A stretch of DNA of 35,682 bases from JAAZNV01 sp035358315 (GTDB taxonomy: Bacteria > Patescibacteriota > WWE3 > UBA101185 > UBA10185). The notes under the pieces are model-generated. The model was not told the DNA's origin, searched no databases, and worked only from the letters and a program-made list of their open reading frames with translations. Shown here one piece after another: positions 8,510 to 17,626 of the stretch. The stretch covers positions 1 to 35,682 of the forward strand of contig DAOPPB010000007.1 in NCBI GenBank assembly GCA_035358315.1. The letters are read 5' to 3'. A program made the translations under genes and the position numbers. The stretch's first letter is position 1. Every line of letters starts with the position of its first letter.

Positions 8510-9718
8510 CTAATTAGATAAAGTTTTAGTTTGATTCGTTCTGACGAAAATTATCGTAGCTGCCACGGCTGCCACAGCAGATATTAAACTTGCCAGCGAT
8601 AAACCTTCCAGCGACAAAATCGGAACCAATATGTACGATAAAATTAGAAATAGCGCCAGTTTTCCAACATTTATATACATGATATATTTTGTAACTTCCT
8701 CTATAAAAAAGTAGTGTTCCATAAAAGTGTGAATTGAAGTAAAAGCGCTCGCGAATATTAAAAGTCCCAAAAGCGGTAAAGACCCCGCAAACTTATCTCC
8801 GAAGAATCTCGCGACAAATATTCTCGCAATAATGGTGCCAAAAAACGCCAAAACTATAATAAGGGCTGATATTATGAAAACTTCTCTAAAATCAAATTTT
8901 TCCTTCCTTTTTTTGGCGTAAGCGTTTTTTGGCAGAAGAACGGTAAAAATAGATATTGAGCCTAAAAGCATAATATTGGCAATTTTTTCAGCTATTGAGA
9001 AAATACCGACATTTGAAAAGTCTTTGGATATTTTTGCAATTGAGTTTGCTATTGAAGGCCACCCCTCGTATATGAGAAGAGAAATTCCTGCGGGAGCACA
9101 TTTTGCCAGGTATTTTTTTATTTCCGAAAAATCGGGTTTGAATTTTTTGTATTCTTCCGGAAGAAAAAGTATCAGCGCTATGTCGGAAAAAACCGAAAGA
9201 GAGAATACCATGAAGGCCTGCTCCAGGTTTAATTTTGTTAACCCTGAAAGCATTAAGAATGCAAATACTCCTTTGATTAACGCCGGCAATGTATTTAATA
9301 AAACCAAATGGACAAATTTTTCGTTTTTCTGAAAAAAAGCATTTAAAGTATAGTTTATGGCGTAAGCAACAAGCCCAAGTACGAAGTACAGAATTATTTT
9401 TTCCGTGTTGAGTTTTAAAATTACCAGGAGAATGAGCGATATAGGAATTGAAACCGTCAGAAGCAGTAATTTTTGCGTATAAAATTTGTTTGTGAGAGAT
9501 TTATCTTCTGTAGATATTGATTCCGCAACATAAACCGAGTTGGTTCCGAAGTCTATTATTTTTGAAACAGCCACTAAAAGTGTGGTTACAAGAGCATATT
9601 TTCCAAATGACTCGAGGTCCAGTGTTTTCGCCGCCGCTGAAAGAAAGGCAAAACCAAGAACGGCGTTGAGCACATTTCCGAATCCTACAAGAAGTATTTT
9701 CTTAAATGATTTTTTCAC
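8510..9718 (-). CDS. Wzx-like polysaccharide flippase (MOP superfamily)
   Basis: A 402-residue polytopic membrane protein with about 12 hydrophobic helices, fitting the Wzx/RfbX polysaccharide transporter family that flips undecaprenyl-linked repeat units. The opening KKILLVGFGNVLNAVLGFAFLSAAAKTLDLESFGKYAL is typical: a first helix, then a loop ending in the LxxFGxYAL pattern. I chose GTG at 9718 because the longer frame from 9799 would run across the divergent gene's start and promoter and adds a hydrophilic stretch not seen in the family. A -10-like TAACAT on the minus strand (9731-9726) lies 7 nt upstream, suggesting a leaderless start. It is the only transport gene in the locus and complements the polymerase-like protein at 5590-8466. 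Confidence 0.85.
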   Translation of the reverse strand: MKKSFKKILLVGFGNVLNAVLGFAFLSAAAKTLDLESFGKYALVTTLLVAVSKIIDFGTNSVYVAESISTEDKSLTNKFYTQKLLLLTVSIPISLILLVILKLNTEKIILYFVLGLVAYAINYTLNAFFQKNEKFVHLVLLNTLPALIKGVFAFLMLSGLTKLNLEQAFMVFSLSVFSDIALILFLPEEYKKFKPDFSEIKKYLAKCAPAGISLLIYEGWPSIANSIAKISKDFSNVGIFSIAEKIANIMLLGSISIFTVLLPKNAYAKKRKEKFDFREVFIISALIIVLAFFGTIIARIFVARFFGDKFAGSLPLLGLLIFASAFTSIHTFMEHYFFIEEVTKYIMYINVGKLALFLILSYILVPILSLEGLSLASLISAVAAVAATIIFVRTNQTKTLSN

Positions 9719-9736
9719 TATGTATATGTTAGCAGA

Positions 9737-9765
9737 TTGAAGCCTTTTCGGATGATTGTTATAAT
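9737..9765 (+). promoter_or_regulatory. Promoter of the GT2 gene
   Basis: TTGAAG (9737-9742), 17-bp spacer, TATAAT (9760-9765), followed 12 nt later by the ATG at 9778, with a GGAG in between. This is the best sigma70-type match in the window. It overlaps the divergent start region of the flippase gene. Confidence 0.65.
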
Positions 9766-9777
9766 CTTGGAGCTTAC

Positions 9778-10764
9778 ATGAATCAAAAGAAACTCTCATT
9801 TATTATCGTAAATTACGCGACCAAAGGTTTAATAGAAAAGAACATAACCAACCTATTGGATTCGTGGAATAACTGCGAAGTGATATTTGTGGATAATGAT
9901 TCTCCCGATGGCTCTGCGGATTATGTAGAAGAAAGGTTCGGAAAAGATAGTCGTGTGATTTTGATAAGAAGCCAAAACAACGGATTATCGGCAGGATATA
10001 ACTTAGGTTTAAAACGCGCTTCCGGAGATTATTATGTTTACTTAGGAACCGATGCCTTCCCGACAAAAGAAGCTTTGCAGGAGCTTGTAAAATTTATGGA
10101 TGAAAATCCCGATGTCGGTATTGCTACTCCCAAGCTTTTTACCCGCGATGGAAAAATAGATTTGGACGCACACAGAGGTTTCCCGACTCCATGGGCTTCA
10201 ATAACTCATTTTTTATATCTTGATAGGTTATTTCCGAAATCAAAAGTTTTTAATCAGTATACAAAAGGGTATGAGAACTTTGATTCGGTTCATGAAATAG
10301 ATGTTTGTATATCGCACTTTATGTTTGTAAGACCCGATGTACACAAAAAAATAGGAGAATGGGATGAGGATTACTTTCTCTACGGTGAAGACATTGATTT
10401 TTGCTACAGGGCAAAAAAGGCCGGTTTCAAAATAATGTATTTGGGAAATGTTGCTGTTCTTCATTACAAAGGAGCTTCGGTTGGGAGAGATACGGCAAAA
10501 GATATTGAAAATGCTATGAACACTGATTTTAAGAAGATATCTTTTAAAGGCCAGGTTTTTGACGAAAAATCTGCTGAAAAATCAAATACAAAAGAATGGA
10601 TGAAAATGAAAATTTCAAAGGAATCAACTTCGGCGATGAAAACTTTTTATTTGAAACATATGGCTGAAAACTATCCCTTTTATGTAAATTGGTTTGTTTT
10701 AGGAGGAATATGGTTAAACCAGCAATTGAGATGCCTGAAGGTAAAATTAAGAAATTTTCTTTGA
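9778..10764 (+). CDS. Glycosyltransferase family 2 (rhamnosyltransferase-like)
   Basis: A 328-residue GT-A fold enzyme. The N-terminus has the nucleotide-binding pattern SFIIVNYAT and VIFVDNDSPDGS (Asp39, Asp41), then NNGLSAGYNLGLKRASGDYYVYLGTDAFP. At the usual DXD position the sequence reads GTDA (residues 90-93), with only one acidic residue. The catalytic-base region FLYGEDIDFCYRAKKAGF (Glu204-Asp205) is well conserved. The overall layout matches WbbL-like rhamnosyltransferases, but the donor sugar is not proven. It is expressed divergently from the flippase gene and leads into the next GT4 gene after 17 nt. Confidence 0.87.
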   Translation: MNQKKLSFIIVNYATKGLIEKNITNLLDSWNNCEVIFVDNDSPDGSADYVEERFGKDSRVILIRSQNNGLSAGYNLGLKRASGDYYVYLGTDAFPTKEALQELVKFMDENPDVGIATPKLFTRDGKIDLDAHRGFPTPWASITHFLYLDRLFPKSKVFNQYTKGYENFDSVHEIDVCISHFMFVRPDVHKKIGEWDEDYFLYGEDIDFCYRAKKAGFKIMYLGNVAVLHYKGASVGRDTAKDIENAMNTDFKKISFKGQVFDEKSAEKSNTKEWMKMKISKESTSAMKTFYLKHMAENYPFYVNWFVLGGIWLNQQLRCLKVKLRNFL

Positions 10765-10781
10765 AGAAAGATTGAGATTAA

Positions 10782-11975
10782 ATGAGTGACAAAGATGAAA
10801 ATCAGAGAGAAAAATTTAAGAGAATCGGGATTGATGCGAGATTTTACGGGAAAGCCGGTCCGGGCCGATACACAAAAAACATCATAAAACACCTTGAAAA
10901 AATAGATAAGACAAACAGATATTTTATTCTTTTGAGAAAAGATAATTTCGAACAATATATCCCGCAAAATCCCAATTTTCAGAAAGTTTTGGCGGATTAT
11001 CCCTGGTATTCATGGTCCGAGCAAACTTCCTTTCTTTTTAAAGTTCTTAGTCTGCATCTGGATCTTTTCTATGTTCCGCACTTTAACATTCCGGTTTTGT
11101 ACCCGGGAAAAATAGTTACCGCAATCCCCGATATGATTATGCATACTTTTAGCACGGAACAAGGGACAACACTTTGGAAACCATACTTCAGATTCAAAAA
11201 ATTAATTTATAGATTGGTTTTCAGATGGTCGGTGGCAAGATCCTATAAAGTTATAGTTCCGACCAGAGAAGTTTTTAACGAATTTAAATCTGTCTACCCA
11301 AATATTCCCAACGAAAAGTTTGTTATCGCTACGGAAGGGATAGACCCTGATCTTATGAGTATCGAAGTTGAGGATACGGAAAAGGTATTGGAAAAGTACG
11401 GAATAAAAAAGCCGTTTTTATTGTATTTAAGCAGTATGTATGAGCACAAAAATGTCCCCCGGCTTTTGGAAGCTTTTAAAATTCTTGTTGAAAAATATGA
11501 TTTTGACGGAAATTTAGTTTTAGTTGGAAAAAAAGATAAATTCTCCGAGCGCATACAGAATTTAATCGGAGAAATGCACTTGGAGGAAAGAGTACTGATG
11601 CCCGGAATGAGCGGATTTGTTTCGGATGAGGAAACGGTTGCTTTGAGGAAAGAAGCTGAATTGTACGTTTTTCCTGCTTTAAAAGAAGGTTTTAGTTTAA
11701 CTCCTCTTGAAGCTCAGTATTTCGGACTTCCATGCGTTATTTCCGATATTCCCTGCCACAAAGAAGTTTACGGAGATTCGGTTTTATATTTTAATCCTTA
11801 TGATGTTGAGGATATTGCCGCAAAAATTATCCGTGTTTTGCACGATGACGACCTGCGGGAAGAATTGGTAAAAAGAGGGTACGAGAGAACGAAAGTTTAT
11901 AGCTGGAATAATACTGCGGAAAAAACTTTGGATGTTTTTAATCAGGCGCTGGGTGTGAAAATGTCCGCAAAATAA
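10782..11975 (+). CDS. Glycosyltransferase family 4
   Basis: A GT4 enzyme of 397 residues. It opens with RIGIDARFYGKAGPGRYTKNI, the acceptor glycine loop typical of mannosyltransferase-like GT4 members, and has FYVPHFNIPVLYPGK. The donor domain has FLLYLSSMYEHKNVPRLLEAF, NLVLVGKKD and EX7E as EGFSLTPLE (Glu302, Glu310). It lies 17 nt after the GT2 gene and probably shares its transcript. Its 3' end faces the minus-strand GT4 gene with only 3 nt between the stop codons. Confidence 0.9.
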   Translation: MSDKDENQREKFKRIGIDARFYGKAGPGRYTKNIIKHLEKIDKTNRYFILLRKDNFEQYIPQNPNFQKVLADYPWYSWSEQTSFLFKVLSLHLDLFYVPHFNIPVLYPGKIVTAIPDMIMHTFSTEQGTTLWKPYFRFKKLIYRLVFRWSVARSYKVIVPTREVFNEFKSVYPNIPNEKFVIATEGIDPDLMSIEVEDTEKVLEKYGIKKPFLLYLSSMYEHKNVPRLLEAFKILVEKYDFDGNLVLVGKKDKFSERIQNLIGEMHLEERVLMPGMSGFVSDEETVALRKEAELYVFPALKEGFSLTPLEAQYFGLPCVISDIPCHKEVYGDSVLYFNPYDVEDIAAKIIRVLHDDDLREELVKRGYERTKVYSWNNTAEKTLDVFNQALGVKMSAK

Positions 11976-11978
11976 TTT

Positions 11979-13109
11979 CTATTTTTCCTTCAAAGTTTTG
12001 GCCAATATCTCCAAAGTTTTTTCCGCTGTGTTTCTCCACGAAAAAATCTTAGATCTTTCCATGAATTCTTCTTTGTCAAAAGATTTTGTCATTATTTCAA
12101 AAATTCCGTCTTTTATATTTTCAATATTATGCGGGTCAACATATATCGGAAGATAATCTCCTATTTCTCTATGAGCCGGTATGTTAGAAACGACACCCGG
12201 TATCCCGCATGCCATTGATTCCAGCAAAGGAAGACCAAATCCCTCTTCAAAGGAGACATTTATATACCCTCTTGCTCCCGAATATAACACCGGTAAATCT
12301 TCCTCCGGAACTCTGCCTAAAAATTTTACATTTTCTTCAATCCCGTACTTTTGTGGTGCCTTCAAAGATTCTTCGCAGTCCCAGCCTTTTTTTCCGACAA
12401 TCAGCAAAAGTGTGTTTTTCATGTTTTTGTTCTCGTTTATGAACTGACCGAACGCTCTTACCATACCCGGTATGTTTTTCCTCGGTTGTATAGTTGAGAC
12501 AAAAATAAGATACGGATTTTCTTCTATTCCATATTTTTTTCTGATTTTATCTATTTCTGCTTTGTCTCTCGGACAAAATTCTTCTGATACTCCTTCATAA
12601 ACTACTTCAATTTTTTCATCTTTTGCCCCCCATCTTTTTTTTAGTATTTCTTCTTTTGTGGCAAAACTGGGTGCGATTATTTTGTCGGAATTTTTTACCG
12701 CGTATTTAATCGGTCTTTCGATGAAAAATCTGTTCAGCGGATTTTTATATCCCGGAGCATATTTATATTCCAATCCGTGAACCATTACTGCATATTTTGT
12801 TTTTTTATTTCTTATCATCGGTATCGTGTGTATCGCAGTAAAAAAAACATCAACCGGATTTTTTATCAGTTCTCTTGTCAGTCCGTATTGCGTCCAGAAC
12901 TTTTTGCAATTTATAACTCTGAAGTGAAAGTTTTTATTATTTTGTGTAATTTTATCCACGAAACTTTTCTCGGGCTCTTTTGTGGTGTATATAAAGTATT
13001 CGTTTTCCTTATCAATTTCAGCCAGGTTTTTAAAAAGGTTTATTGTGAATATTTCCGGTCCCGCGGGGTTTTCGTCCAAAATTTTCTGACCGTTCAATCC
13101 TATTTTCAT
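11979..13109 (-). CDS. Glycosyltransferase family 4 (minus strand)
   Basis: A GT4 enzyme of 376 residues: MKIGLNGQKILDENPAGPEIF at the N-terminus with the acceptor loop, AVMVHGLEYKY, KIIAPSFATKEE, then FVSTIQPRKNIPGMVRAF, LLLIVGKKGW and EX7E as EGFGLPLLE (Glu289, Glu297). It is the only glycosyltransferase of the locus on the minus strand and starts back to back with the gene at 13143. A minus-strand TATAAT (13124-13119) lies 9 nt before its ATG. The specific sugar is unknown. Confidence 0.9.
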   Translation of the reverse strand: MKIGLNGQKILDENPAGPEIFTINLFKNLAEIDKENEYFIYTTKEPEKSFVDKITQNNKNFHFRVINCKKFWTQYGLTRELIKNPVDVFFTAIHTIPMIRNKKTKYAVMVHGLEYKYAPGYKNPLNRFFIERPIKYAVKNSDKIIAPSFATKEEILKKRWGAKDEKIEVVYEGVSEEFCPRDKAEIDKIRKKYGIEENPYLIFVSTIQPRKNIPGMVRAFGQFINENKNMKNTLLLIVGKKGWDCEESLKAPQKYGIEENVKFLGRVPEEDLPVLYSGARGYINVSFEEGFGLPLLESMACGIPGVVSNIPAHREIGDYLPIYVDPHNIENIKDGIFEIMTKSFDKEEFMERSKIFSWRNTAEKTLEILAKTLKEK

Positions 13110-13118
13110 CTTAGGGAT

Positions 13119-13134
13119 ATTATATAGGTATAAT
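13119..13134. promoter_or_regulatory. Back-to-back -10 elements for two divergent glycosyltransferase genes
   Basis: A minus-strand TATAAT (13124-13119) ends 9 nt before the ATG at 13109, and a plus-strand TATAAT (13129-13134) ends 8 nt before the ATG at 13143. Both -10 boxes are perfect; -35 matches are weak. With such short distances both mRNAs would start at or next to their start codons. Confidence 0.6.
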
Positions 13135-13142
13135 GTAAGTAA

Positions 13143-14246
13143 ATGAAATTGGCTATAGTTTGTGATGACTTAATTCAAAAAGGCGGTGCGGAGAAAGTTG
13201 TGGAGGAATTTTCCGATATGTTTCCCGATTCCCCGATATATACAAGTGTTGCTTCTAAAGAATGGCAGTCAAAGTTTAAAAAGAAAAATCGGGTTGTGAA
13301 AACTTCTTTTCTTCAGAAGTTTCCCTTTTCGGTAAGATTGAACAGATATTATTCTCCGTTTCTTCTTCACGCGCTTGCTTTTCAGAGTTTTGATTTTTCG
13401 GATTTTGACGTTGTTTTATCATCTTCTTCCAGATTTGCTCATTTTGTTTTGACGAAGCCAGATACAAAACATTTTTGTTATATGCACTCTCCCGGAAGGA
13501 TGTTTTGGGAACCTTTTGATTATTTTGAGAATGAAAATTTCGGTGCTTTAAGACCTTTTAAGCCTCTTTCGGGGAAGTTTTTAAGATCTTCTCTTTCGTA
13601 TCTGCGCATGATAGATTTCGAAGCTTCCAAAAAAGTAGATTTTTTTATTGCAAATTCCAAAGTGTCTCAGGCGCGAATTAAAAAATATTACGGGAGAGAT
13701 TCGCAGATAATACATCCTTTTATTGATTATGGAAAATTTGAAAAAGTGGAGCCGGAAGAAGGAAAATATTTTTTGGTTCTGACCCGTCTGGTTTCCTGGA
13801 AAAGGGTGGATGTTGCCATTAAAGCCTGTAAAGATCTTGGGTTTAAATTAAAAATAATCGGAGTCGGGCCGGACCTGGGGAGGTTAAAGTCAATTTCTAA
13901 TTCTTCTGTAGATTTCTTGGGATATGTGAGTGAAGATAGAAAAATTGAAGAAATAAGAAAGTGCAAGGCGTTGATAGTTACCCAAAAAGAAGATTTTGGA
14001 ATTGTTCCTCTTGAAGCTATGGCCTGCGGAAAGCCTGTTGTAGCTTTAGGGAAAGGAGGAGTTTTGGAAACCGTCGTTCCGGGGAAAACGGGAGAGTTTT
14101 TTGAAGAGCAAAATTTTCTTTCCTTGGAAAATGTGCTAAAGAATTTTGATCCCTTCGGTTATTCTACGAAGGATTGCAAAGAGCAGGCAAGGAAGTTTGA
14201 CAGAAAAATTTTTGATATGGAAATTAAAAAGGCAATTAATGTATAA
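13143..14246 (+). CDS. Glycosyltransferase family 4
   Basis: A GT4 enzyme of 367 residues. It begins LAIVCDDLIQKGGAEKVVEEF, with a glycine-rich acceptor loop, followed by the characteristic HFCYMHSPGRMFWEPFDYF. The donor half carries YFLVLTRLVSWKRVDVAI, LKIIGVGPDLGRL and EX7E as EDFGIVPLE (Glu283, Glu291), then ACGKPVVALGKGGVLETV. This resembles mannosyltransferases of O-antigen clusters (WbaZ-like), a family-level statement only. It lies upstream of the initiating phosphoglycosyltransferase and is probably transcribed with it. Confidence 0.9.
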   Translation: MKLAIVCDDLIQKGGAEKVVEEFSDMFPDSPIYTSVASKEWQSKFKKKNRVVKTSFLQKFPFSVRLNRYYSPFLLHALAFQSFDFSDFDVVLSSSSRFAHFVLTKPDTKHFCYMHSPGRMFWEPFDYFENENFGALRPFKPLSGKFLRSSLSYLRMIDFEASKKVDFFIANSKVSQARIKKYYGRDSQIIHPFIDYGKFEKVEPEEGKYFLVLTRLVSWKRVDVAIKACKDLGFKLKIIGVGPDLGRLKSISNSSVDFLGYVSEDRKIEEIRKCKALIVTQKEDFGIVPLEAMACGKPVVALGKGGVLETVVPGKTGEFFEEQNFLSLENVLKNFDPFGYSTKDCKEQARKFDRKIFDMEIKKAINV

Positions 14247-14270
14247 TGAACTTCAACCTAAGCCCGAGTT

Positions 14271-14912
14271 ATGATTTACAAAAAATACATAAAAAGGATT
14301 GTTGACATATTCGGATCGATACTCGGGATTATTTTATTTTCTCCGATAATGCTCCTTGCTTCTATTTGGATAAAGATAGTTTCTCCCGACGGTCCTATTC
14401 TCGCCGATATTCCGAACAGAGTAGGGAAAGGCAGGAAACCTTTTAGATTTTACAAGTTCAGATCAATGTATCCCAATGCGCACGAATTATTAAAAAAAGA
14501 TCCCAAGCTTTATGAAAAATATGTAAAAAACAATTATAAATTAAGTTCCGATGAGGACCCGCGGCTGATAAAAGGCGGAAAGTTTTTAAGAAAATCAAGC
14601 ATTGATGAAATTCCACAATTTTTTAATGTTTTAAAGGGGGAAATGAGTATAGTAGGTCCGAGGGCATATTATTTTGATGAAGTTGAAGAGCAACTGAAGA
14701 GATTTCCTGAGGCGCAAAAATATATAGATGAAGTAATGACGATAAAGCCGGGTATAACGGGTTTATGGCAGGTAAGCGGGAGGTCGGATATAGGTTTTGT
14801 TGACAGAGTAAAGCTAGATGCAGAGTATGCAAAAAATATGTCTTTGTTGTATGATTTACAGATAGTAGTAAAAACGCCGTATGTAGTTTTAACAGGAAAA
14901 GGAGCTATCTAA
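14271..14912 (+). CDS. Initiating phosphoglycosyltransferase (PglC/WcaJ C-terminal type)
   Basis: A 213-residue monotopic phosphoglycosyltransferase (bacterial sugar transferase family). It transfers a sugar phosphate from a UDP-sugar to undecaprenyl phosphate and thereby starts the glycan. The hydrophobic re-entrant segment (about residues 10-35, GSILGIILFSPIMLLASIW) is followed by KPFRFYKFRSM, the catalytic Asp112-Glu113 in RKSSIDEIPQFFNVLKGEMS, VGPRAY and KPGITGLWQVSGRS. It has the short single-domain form without the extra N-terminal helices of WcaJ/WbaP. A TATAAT at 14242-14247 could serve as its own -10. It is followed directly by the DUF4012 gene (ATG one base after the stop). Confidence 0.92.
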   Translation: MIYKKYIKRIVDIFGSILGIILFSPIMLLASIWIKIVSPDGPILADIPNRVGKGRKPFRFYKFRSMYPNAHELLKKDPKLYEKYVKNNYKLSSDEDPRLIKGGKFLRKSSIDEIPQFFNVLKGEMSIVGPRAYYFDEVEEQLKRFPEAQKYIDEVMTIKPGITGLWQVSGRSDIGFVDRVKLDAEYAKNMSLLYDLQIVVKTPYVVLTGKGAI

Positions 14913-14913
14913 A

Positions 14914-16872
14914 ATGGCAAATTCTAAATTTTGGGGTGCGTCTTCTGCAAACGGTAATTTAAGTGGCAGCGACGGCACTAAAAAAAATAAGTCAAAATCG
15001 GGAAAGAAAATTAAAATCGGTTCTCTGGTGATTCTTTCTGTCGTTATTTTACTGGTAGGTTTGGTTTATTTTCTTGTTGCTAGGCCGGTCTTGGATGTTT
15101 ATTCTAAGGCAAAAGTTTTGAAAACTGATATTTCTTCGGTAGGGGAAGCATTTAAGAGCCGTGATCTTGTTGCTCTGGGTGAGGTATTGGACAAGAGCGA
15201 AAGAGATATTAACGAGTTGAGATCGGAGAAGGATGTAAAGCTTTCCTGGGCGAAAGATTTGAAGCTTTTTAAAGCCAACGAGTATTATTCCGATTTTGAC
15301 AGATTTGCCAATGCCGGTCTTTACGCGATAGACGCAATGAGAGAAGTTTCAAAAATAATAACCCCGTTTTCGGAAGCCGCTGGGTTAAAAGTTTCCCCCG
15401 ATCAGGAAGTACCTAAGTCAGAAGGTTTGATGGAGGCATTTCAAGGATGGGTATCGGTGATGCCGCAGGTGGCCGATCAGATGGATGGTGTAATAGAAAA
15501 AGTAAGTAAAATAGGAGAGGAGCTGGAGCCCGTAAATGTTGACAAGTATCCCGAGAAGATAGGTAATTTTGAGGTAAAATCCAACATTTTAATGGTTAAA
15601 AACAGTCTTTCGCAAGCTGATGAATATGCTCCGGATATAAAGAAAGCTCTTCAGATCGTCCCAAAGATTCTTGCAGTCGGAACCCCCACAAAAAGATACA
15701 TGATCATAATGCAAAATGATAAGGAAATAAGGCCCACCGGAGGTTTTATGACTAATTACGCTACTTTTAAAATGACAAACGGGCTTCTGGATTCGGATTT
15801 TACGTCTAAAGACATGTACAGCGTAGATTTGGAACTGGATAAGATAGATGCGTATACCGATTTTCCCGATCCTCCGGCGCCATACGGTGATTTACTTAAG
15901 GTCGAGAGGTGGTACGCAAGAGATATGAACTTTTCCCCCGATTTTGTAACTTCAATGGACCAGTTCATGAATTACTACAATTTGGCGGGAAGGGTAAATG
16001 GGTATGTGGAGATTAAACCCGTAGACGGAATTTTTGCAATTGATACTTATGTAATTTCCGAGCTTTTGGATGTAACCGGGCCTGTAACCGTAAACGGCAC
16101 TACTTACACCAAAGATAATGTCGTTTTAGAGCTGGAAAAGATTGCGTCCCTTGCCTTAGCCGAACAATCCAACAGAAAAAGAGTTCTCGGGGATTTAATG
16201 GAAGGAATGCTGAAAAATGTTTTTGAGTCCGAGAGCAACTTATGGCCCAAGTTGATTGACAAAGGTGTGGATTTAGCTCTTAGAAAGCATATTTCGATTT
16301 ATGTATTTGATCCCGAAGCCCAGGCTTTAATTGAAGAATATAATCTGGGAGGAAGAATAAAAGAAAACGTTGACGGGGACTATTCAATGATTGTTTCTAC
16401 AAATCTTGGCGGAGATAAAACTAATTGGTTTACGACAAAGAAAGTATCTCACACTTTAGAGAAGCAGAATGATAAGTGGCTCAGAACCGTGAAAATTGAA
16501 TATCACTACACAGAACCTGATTCTGAATACAGCGCTTTGGTGAAAAGATTTAAAGATTGGGTAAGAGTTTATGCTCCTGTAGGTTCTGAGCTTGTTTCCG
16601 TGGAAGGCTCTGAAGCTCCCGCCTATAATCTCAGCGACCAGGAGAGAAACAAAATTTGGTTTAGCGGCTATCTCGAGCTTGGTCCGGGAGAATCAAAAGA
16701 AATTATATTTAAGTACCATATTCCTGCAGAAGCAGTTGGAACTGATGCCTACAAGTTGAATATTCAAAAACAGGCAGGAATAGACAAAGAGAAACATACT
16801 GTTACCTACGGAAATGAAACAAAAGAGATAGAGCTGAGTAAAGATACTGTTGTTGAGATAAAGAAGCAGTGA
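14914..16872 (+). CDS. DUF4012 membrane-anchored extracytoplasmic protein
   Basis: A 652-residue protein. A cytoplasmic basic N-terminus (residues 1-35, Lys/Ser/Gly-rich) precedes one transmembrane helix (about 36-56), followed by a helical region (~60-240) and the DUF4012 signature KEIRPTGGFM at residues 270-279. The C-terminal ~250 residues look beta-rich and extracytoplasmic. DUF4012 has no settled biochemical function; it recurs in polysaccharide loci, and here it directly follows the initiating phosphoglycosyltransferase. A role outside the membrane in handling or attaching the polysaccharide is an inference. Confidence 0.82.
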   Translation: MANSKFWGASSANGNLSGSDGTKKNKSKSGKKIKIGSLVILSVVILLVGLVYFLVARPVLDVYSKAKVLKTDISSVGEAFKSRDLVALGEVLDKSERDINELRSEKDVKLSWAKDLKLFKANEYYSDFDRFANAGLYAIDAMREVSKIITPFSEAAGLKVSPDQEVPKSEGLMEAFQGWVSVMPQVADQMDGVIEKVSKIGEELEPVNVDKYPEKIGNFEVKSNILMVKNSLSQADEYAPDIKKALQIVPKILAVGTPTKRYMIIMQNDKEIRPTGGFMTNYATFKMTNGLLDSDFTSKDMYSVDLELDKIDAYTDFPDPPAPYGDLLKVERWYARDMNFSPDFVTSMDQFMNYYNLAGRVNGYVEIKPVDGIFAIDTYVISELLDVTGPVTVNGTTYTKDNVVLELEKIASLALAEQSNRKRVLGDLMEGMLKNVFESESNLWPKLIDKGVDLALRKHISIYVFDPEAQALIEEYNLGGRIKENVDGDYSMIVSTNLGGDKTNWFTTKKVSHTLEKQNDKWLRTVKIEYHYTEPDSEYSALVKRFKDWVRVYAPVGSELVSVEGSEAPAYNLSDQERNKIWFSGYLELGPGESKEIIFKYHIPAEAVGTDAYKLNIQKQAGIDKEKHTVTYGNETKEIELSKDTVVEIKKQ

Positions 16873-16879
16873 TAGCGGG

Positions 16880-17605
16880 ATGAAAAAGTACAATACAAAG
16901 GCGGTAGTTTTAAAAAGTGTTAGGTATAAAGATTCCGATAAAATATTTACCCTCTTTACAAAGGACTATGGAAAAATTACCGCTATTGCCCGAGGCGTCA
17001 GAAAAATAAATTCCCGAAGAAGCGGAAGTTTGGATACTCTGAATTACGCAACAGTAAATATACACGAGGACAGGCTTGAGTTTAAGAATATCGAGGAAGT
17101 AAAAGTTATAGAATCGTTCAAAACTCTGAAAGGAAATCTCGGAAAATCGGCAAAGGCGTATTATATTATTGAACTTGTCCACAAAGCCACCGGGGAAGGG
17201 GAGCATTCACCTGAGATTTTTGATTTGTTGTTGAAGTGTCTTAGGGCTCTTGATAGGAATGGTTATTCTGGGGATCTTTTCATCAGCTATTTTGAAATGA
17301 ATCTAATGAAACTTATCGGTTATCAAATGAGTCTTAATAAATGTGAAAAATGTCAAAGAGTTTTGGATGATTCGTGGGGGAGATATTATTTTGATGTTGA
17401 AAACGGAGGCCTAGAATGTGAACGCTGCACCGGAAATACCGGAATAGAAATATCCGTGAAAACGGCTTTGTATTTACAGCAGATCTTTGACGGAAAAATA
17501 CTTCGGGAAATGAAAAAGTCTGTCCCCGAGATAGATGAGTTGATGAAAATGTATATCGGTAGAAAACTTGAAAGAAAGTTTAAAAGTTTGGAAATTGAAG
17601 GTTGA
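16880..17605 (+). CDS. recO: DNA repair protein RecO
   Basis: A 241-residue RecO, the RecF-pathway mediator that helps load RecA on SSB-coated single-stranded DNA and anneals strands. The N-terminal OB-fold has KAVVLKSVRYKDSDKIFTLFTKDYGKITAIARGVRK. The C-terminal helical domain carries a four-cysteine zinc site: Cys155, Cys158, Cys180, Cys183 (CEKC...CERC). Length and order match the family. It starts 7 nt after the DUF4012 stop and 21 nt before glyQS. Confidence 0.92.
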   Translation: MKKYNTKAVVLKSVRYKDSDKIFTLFTKDYGKITAIARGVRKINSRRSGSLDTLNYATVNIHEDRLEFKNIEEVKVIESFKTLKGNLGKSAKAYYIIELVHKATGEGEHSPEIFDLLLKCLRALDRNGYSGDLFISYFEMNLMKLIGYQMSLNKCEKCQRVLDDSWGRYYFDVENGGLECERCTGNTGIEISVKTALYLQQIFDGKILREMKKSVPEIDELMKMYIGRKLERKFKSLEIEG

Positions 17606-17626
17606 AGAATTTGATATACTTCTCGT

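Noticed and set aside
9719..9799. Longer start (ATG at 9799, minus strand) for the flippase gene
   Set aside because: It crosses the promoter and start of the divergent GT2 gene and adds a hydrophilic stretch that is unusual for Wzx; GTG at 9718 fits better.
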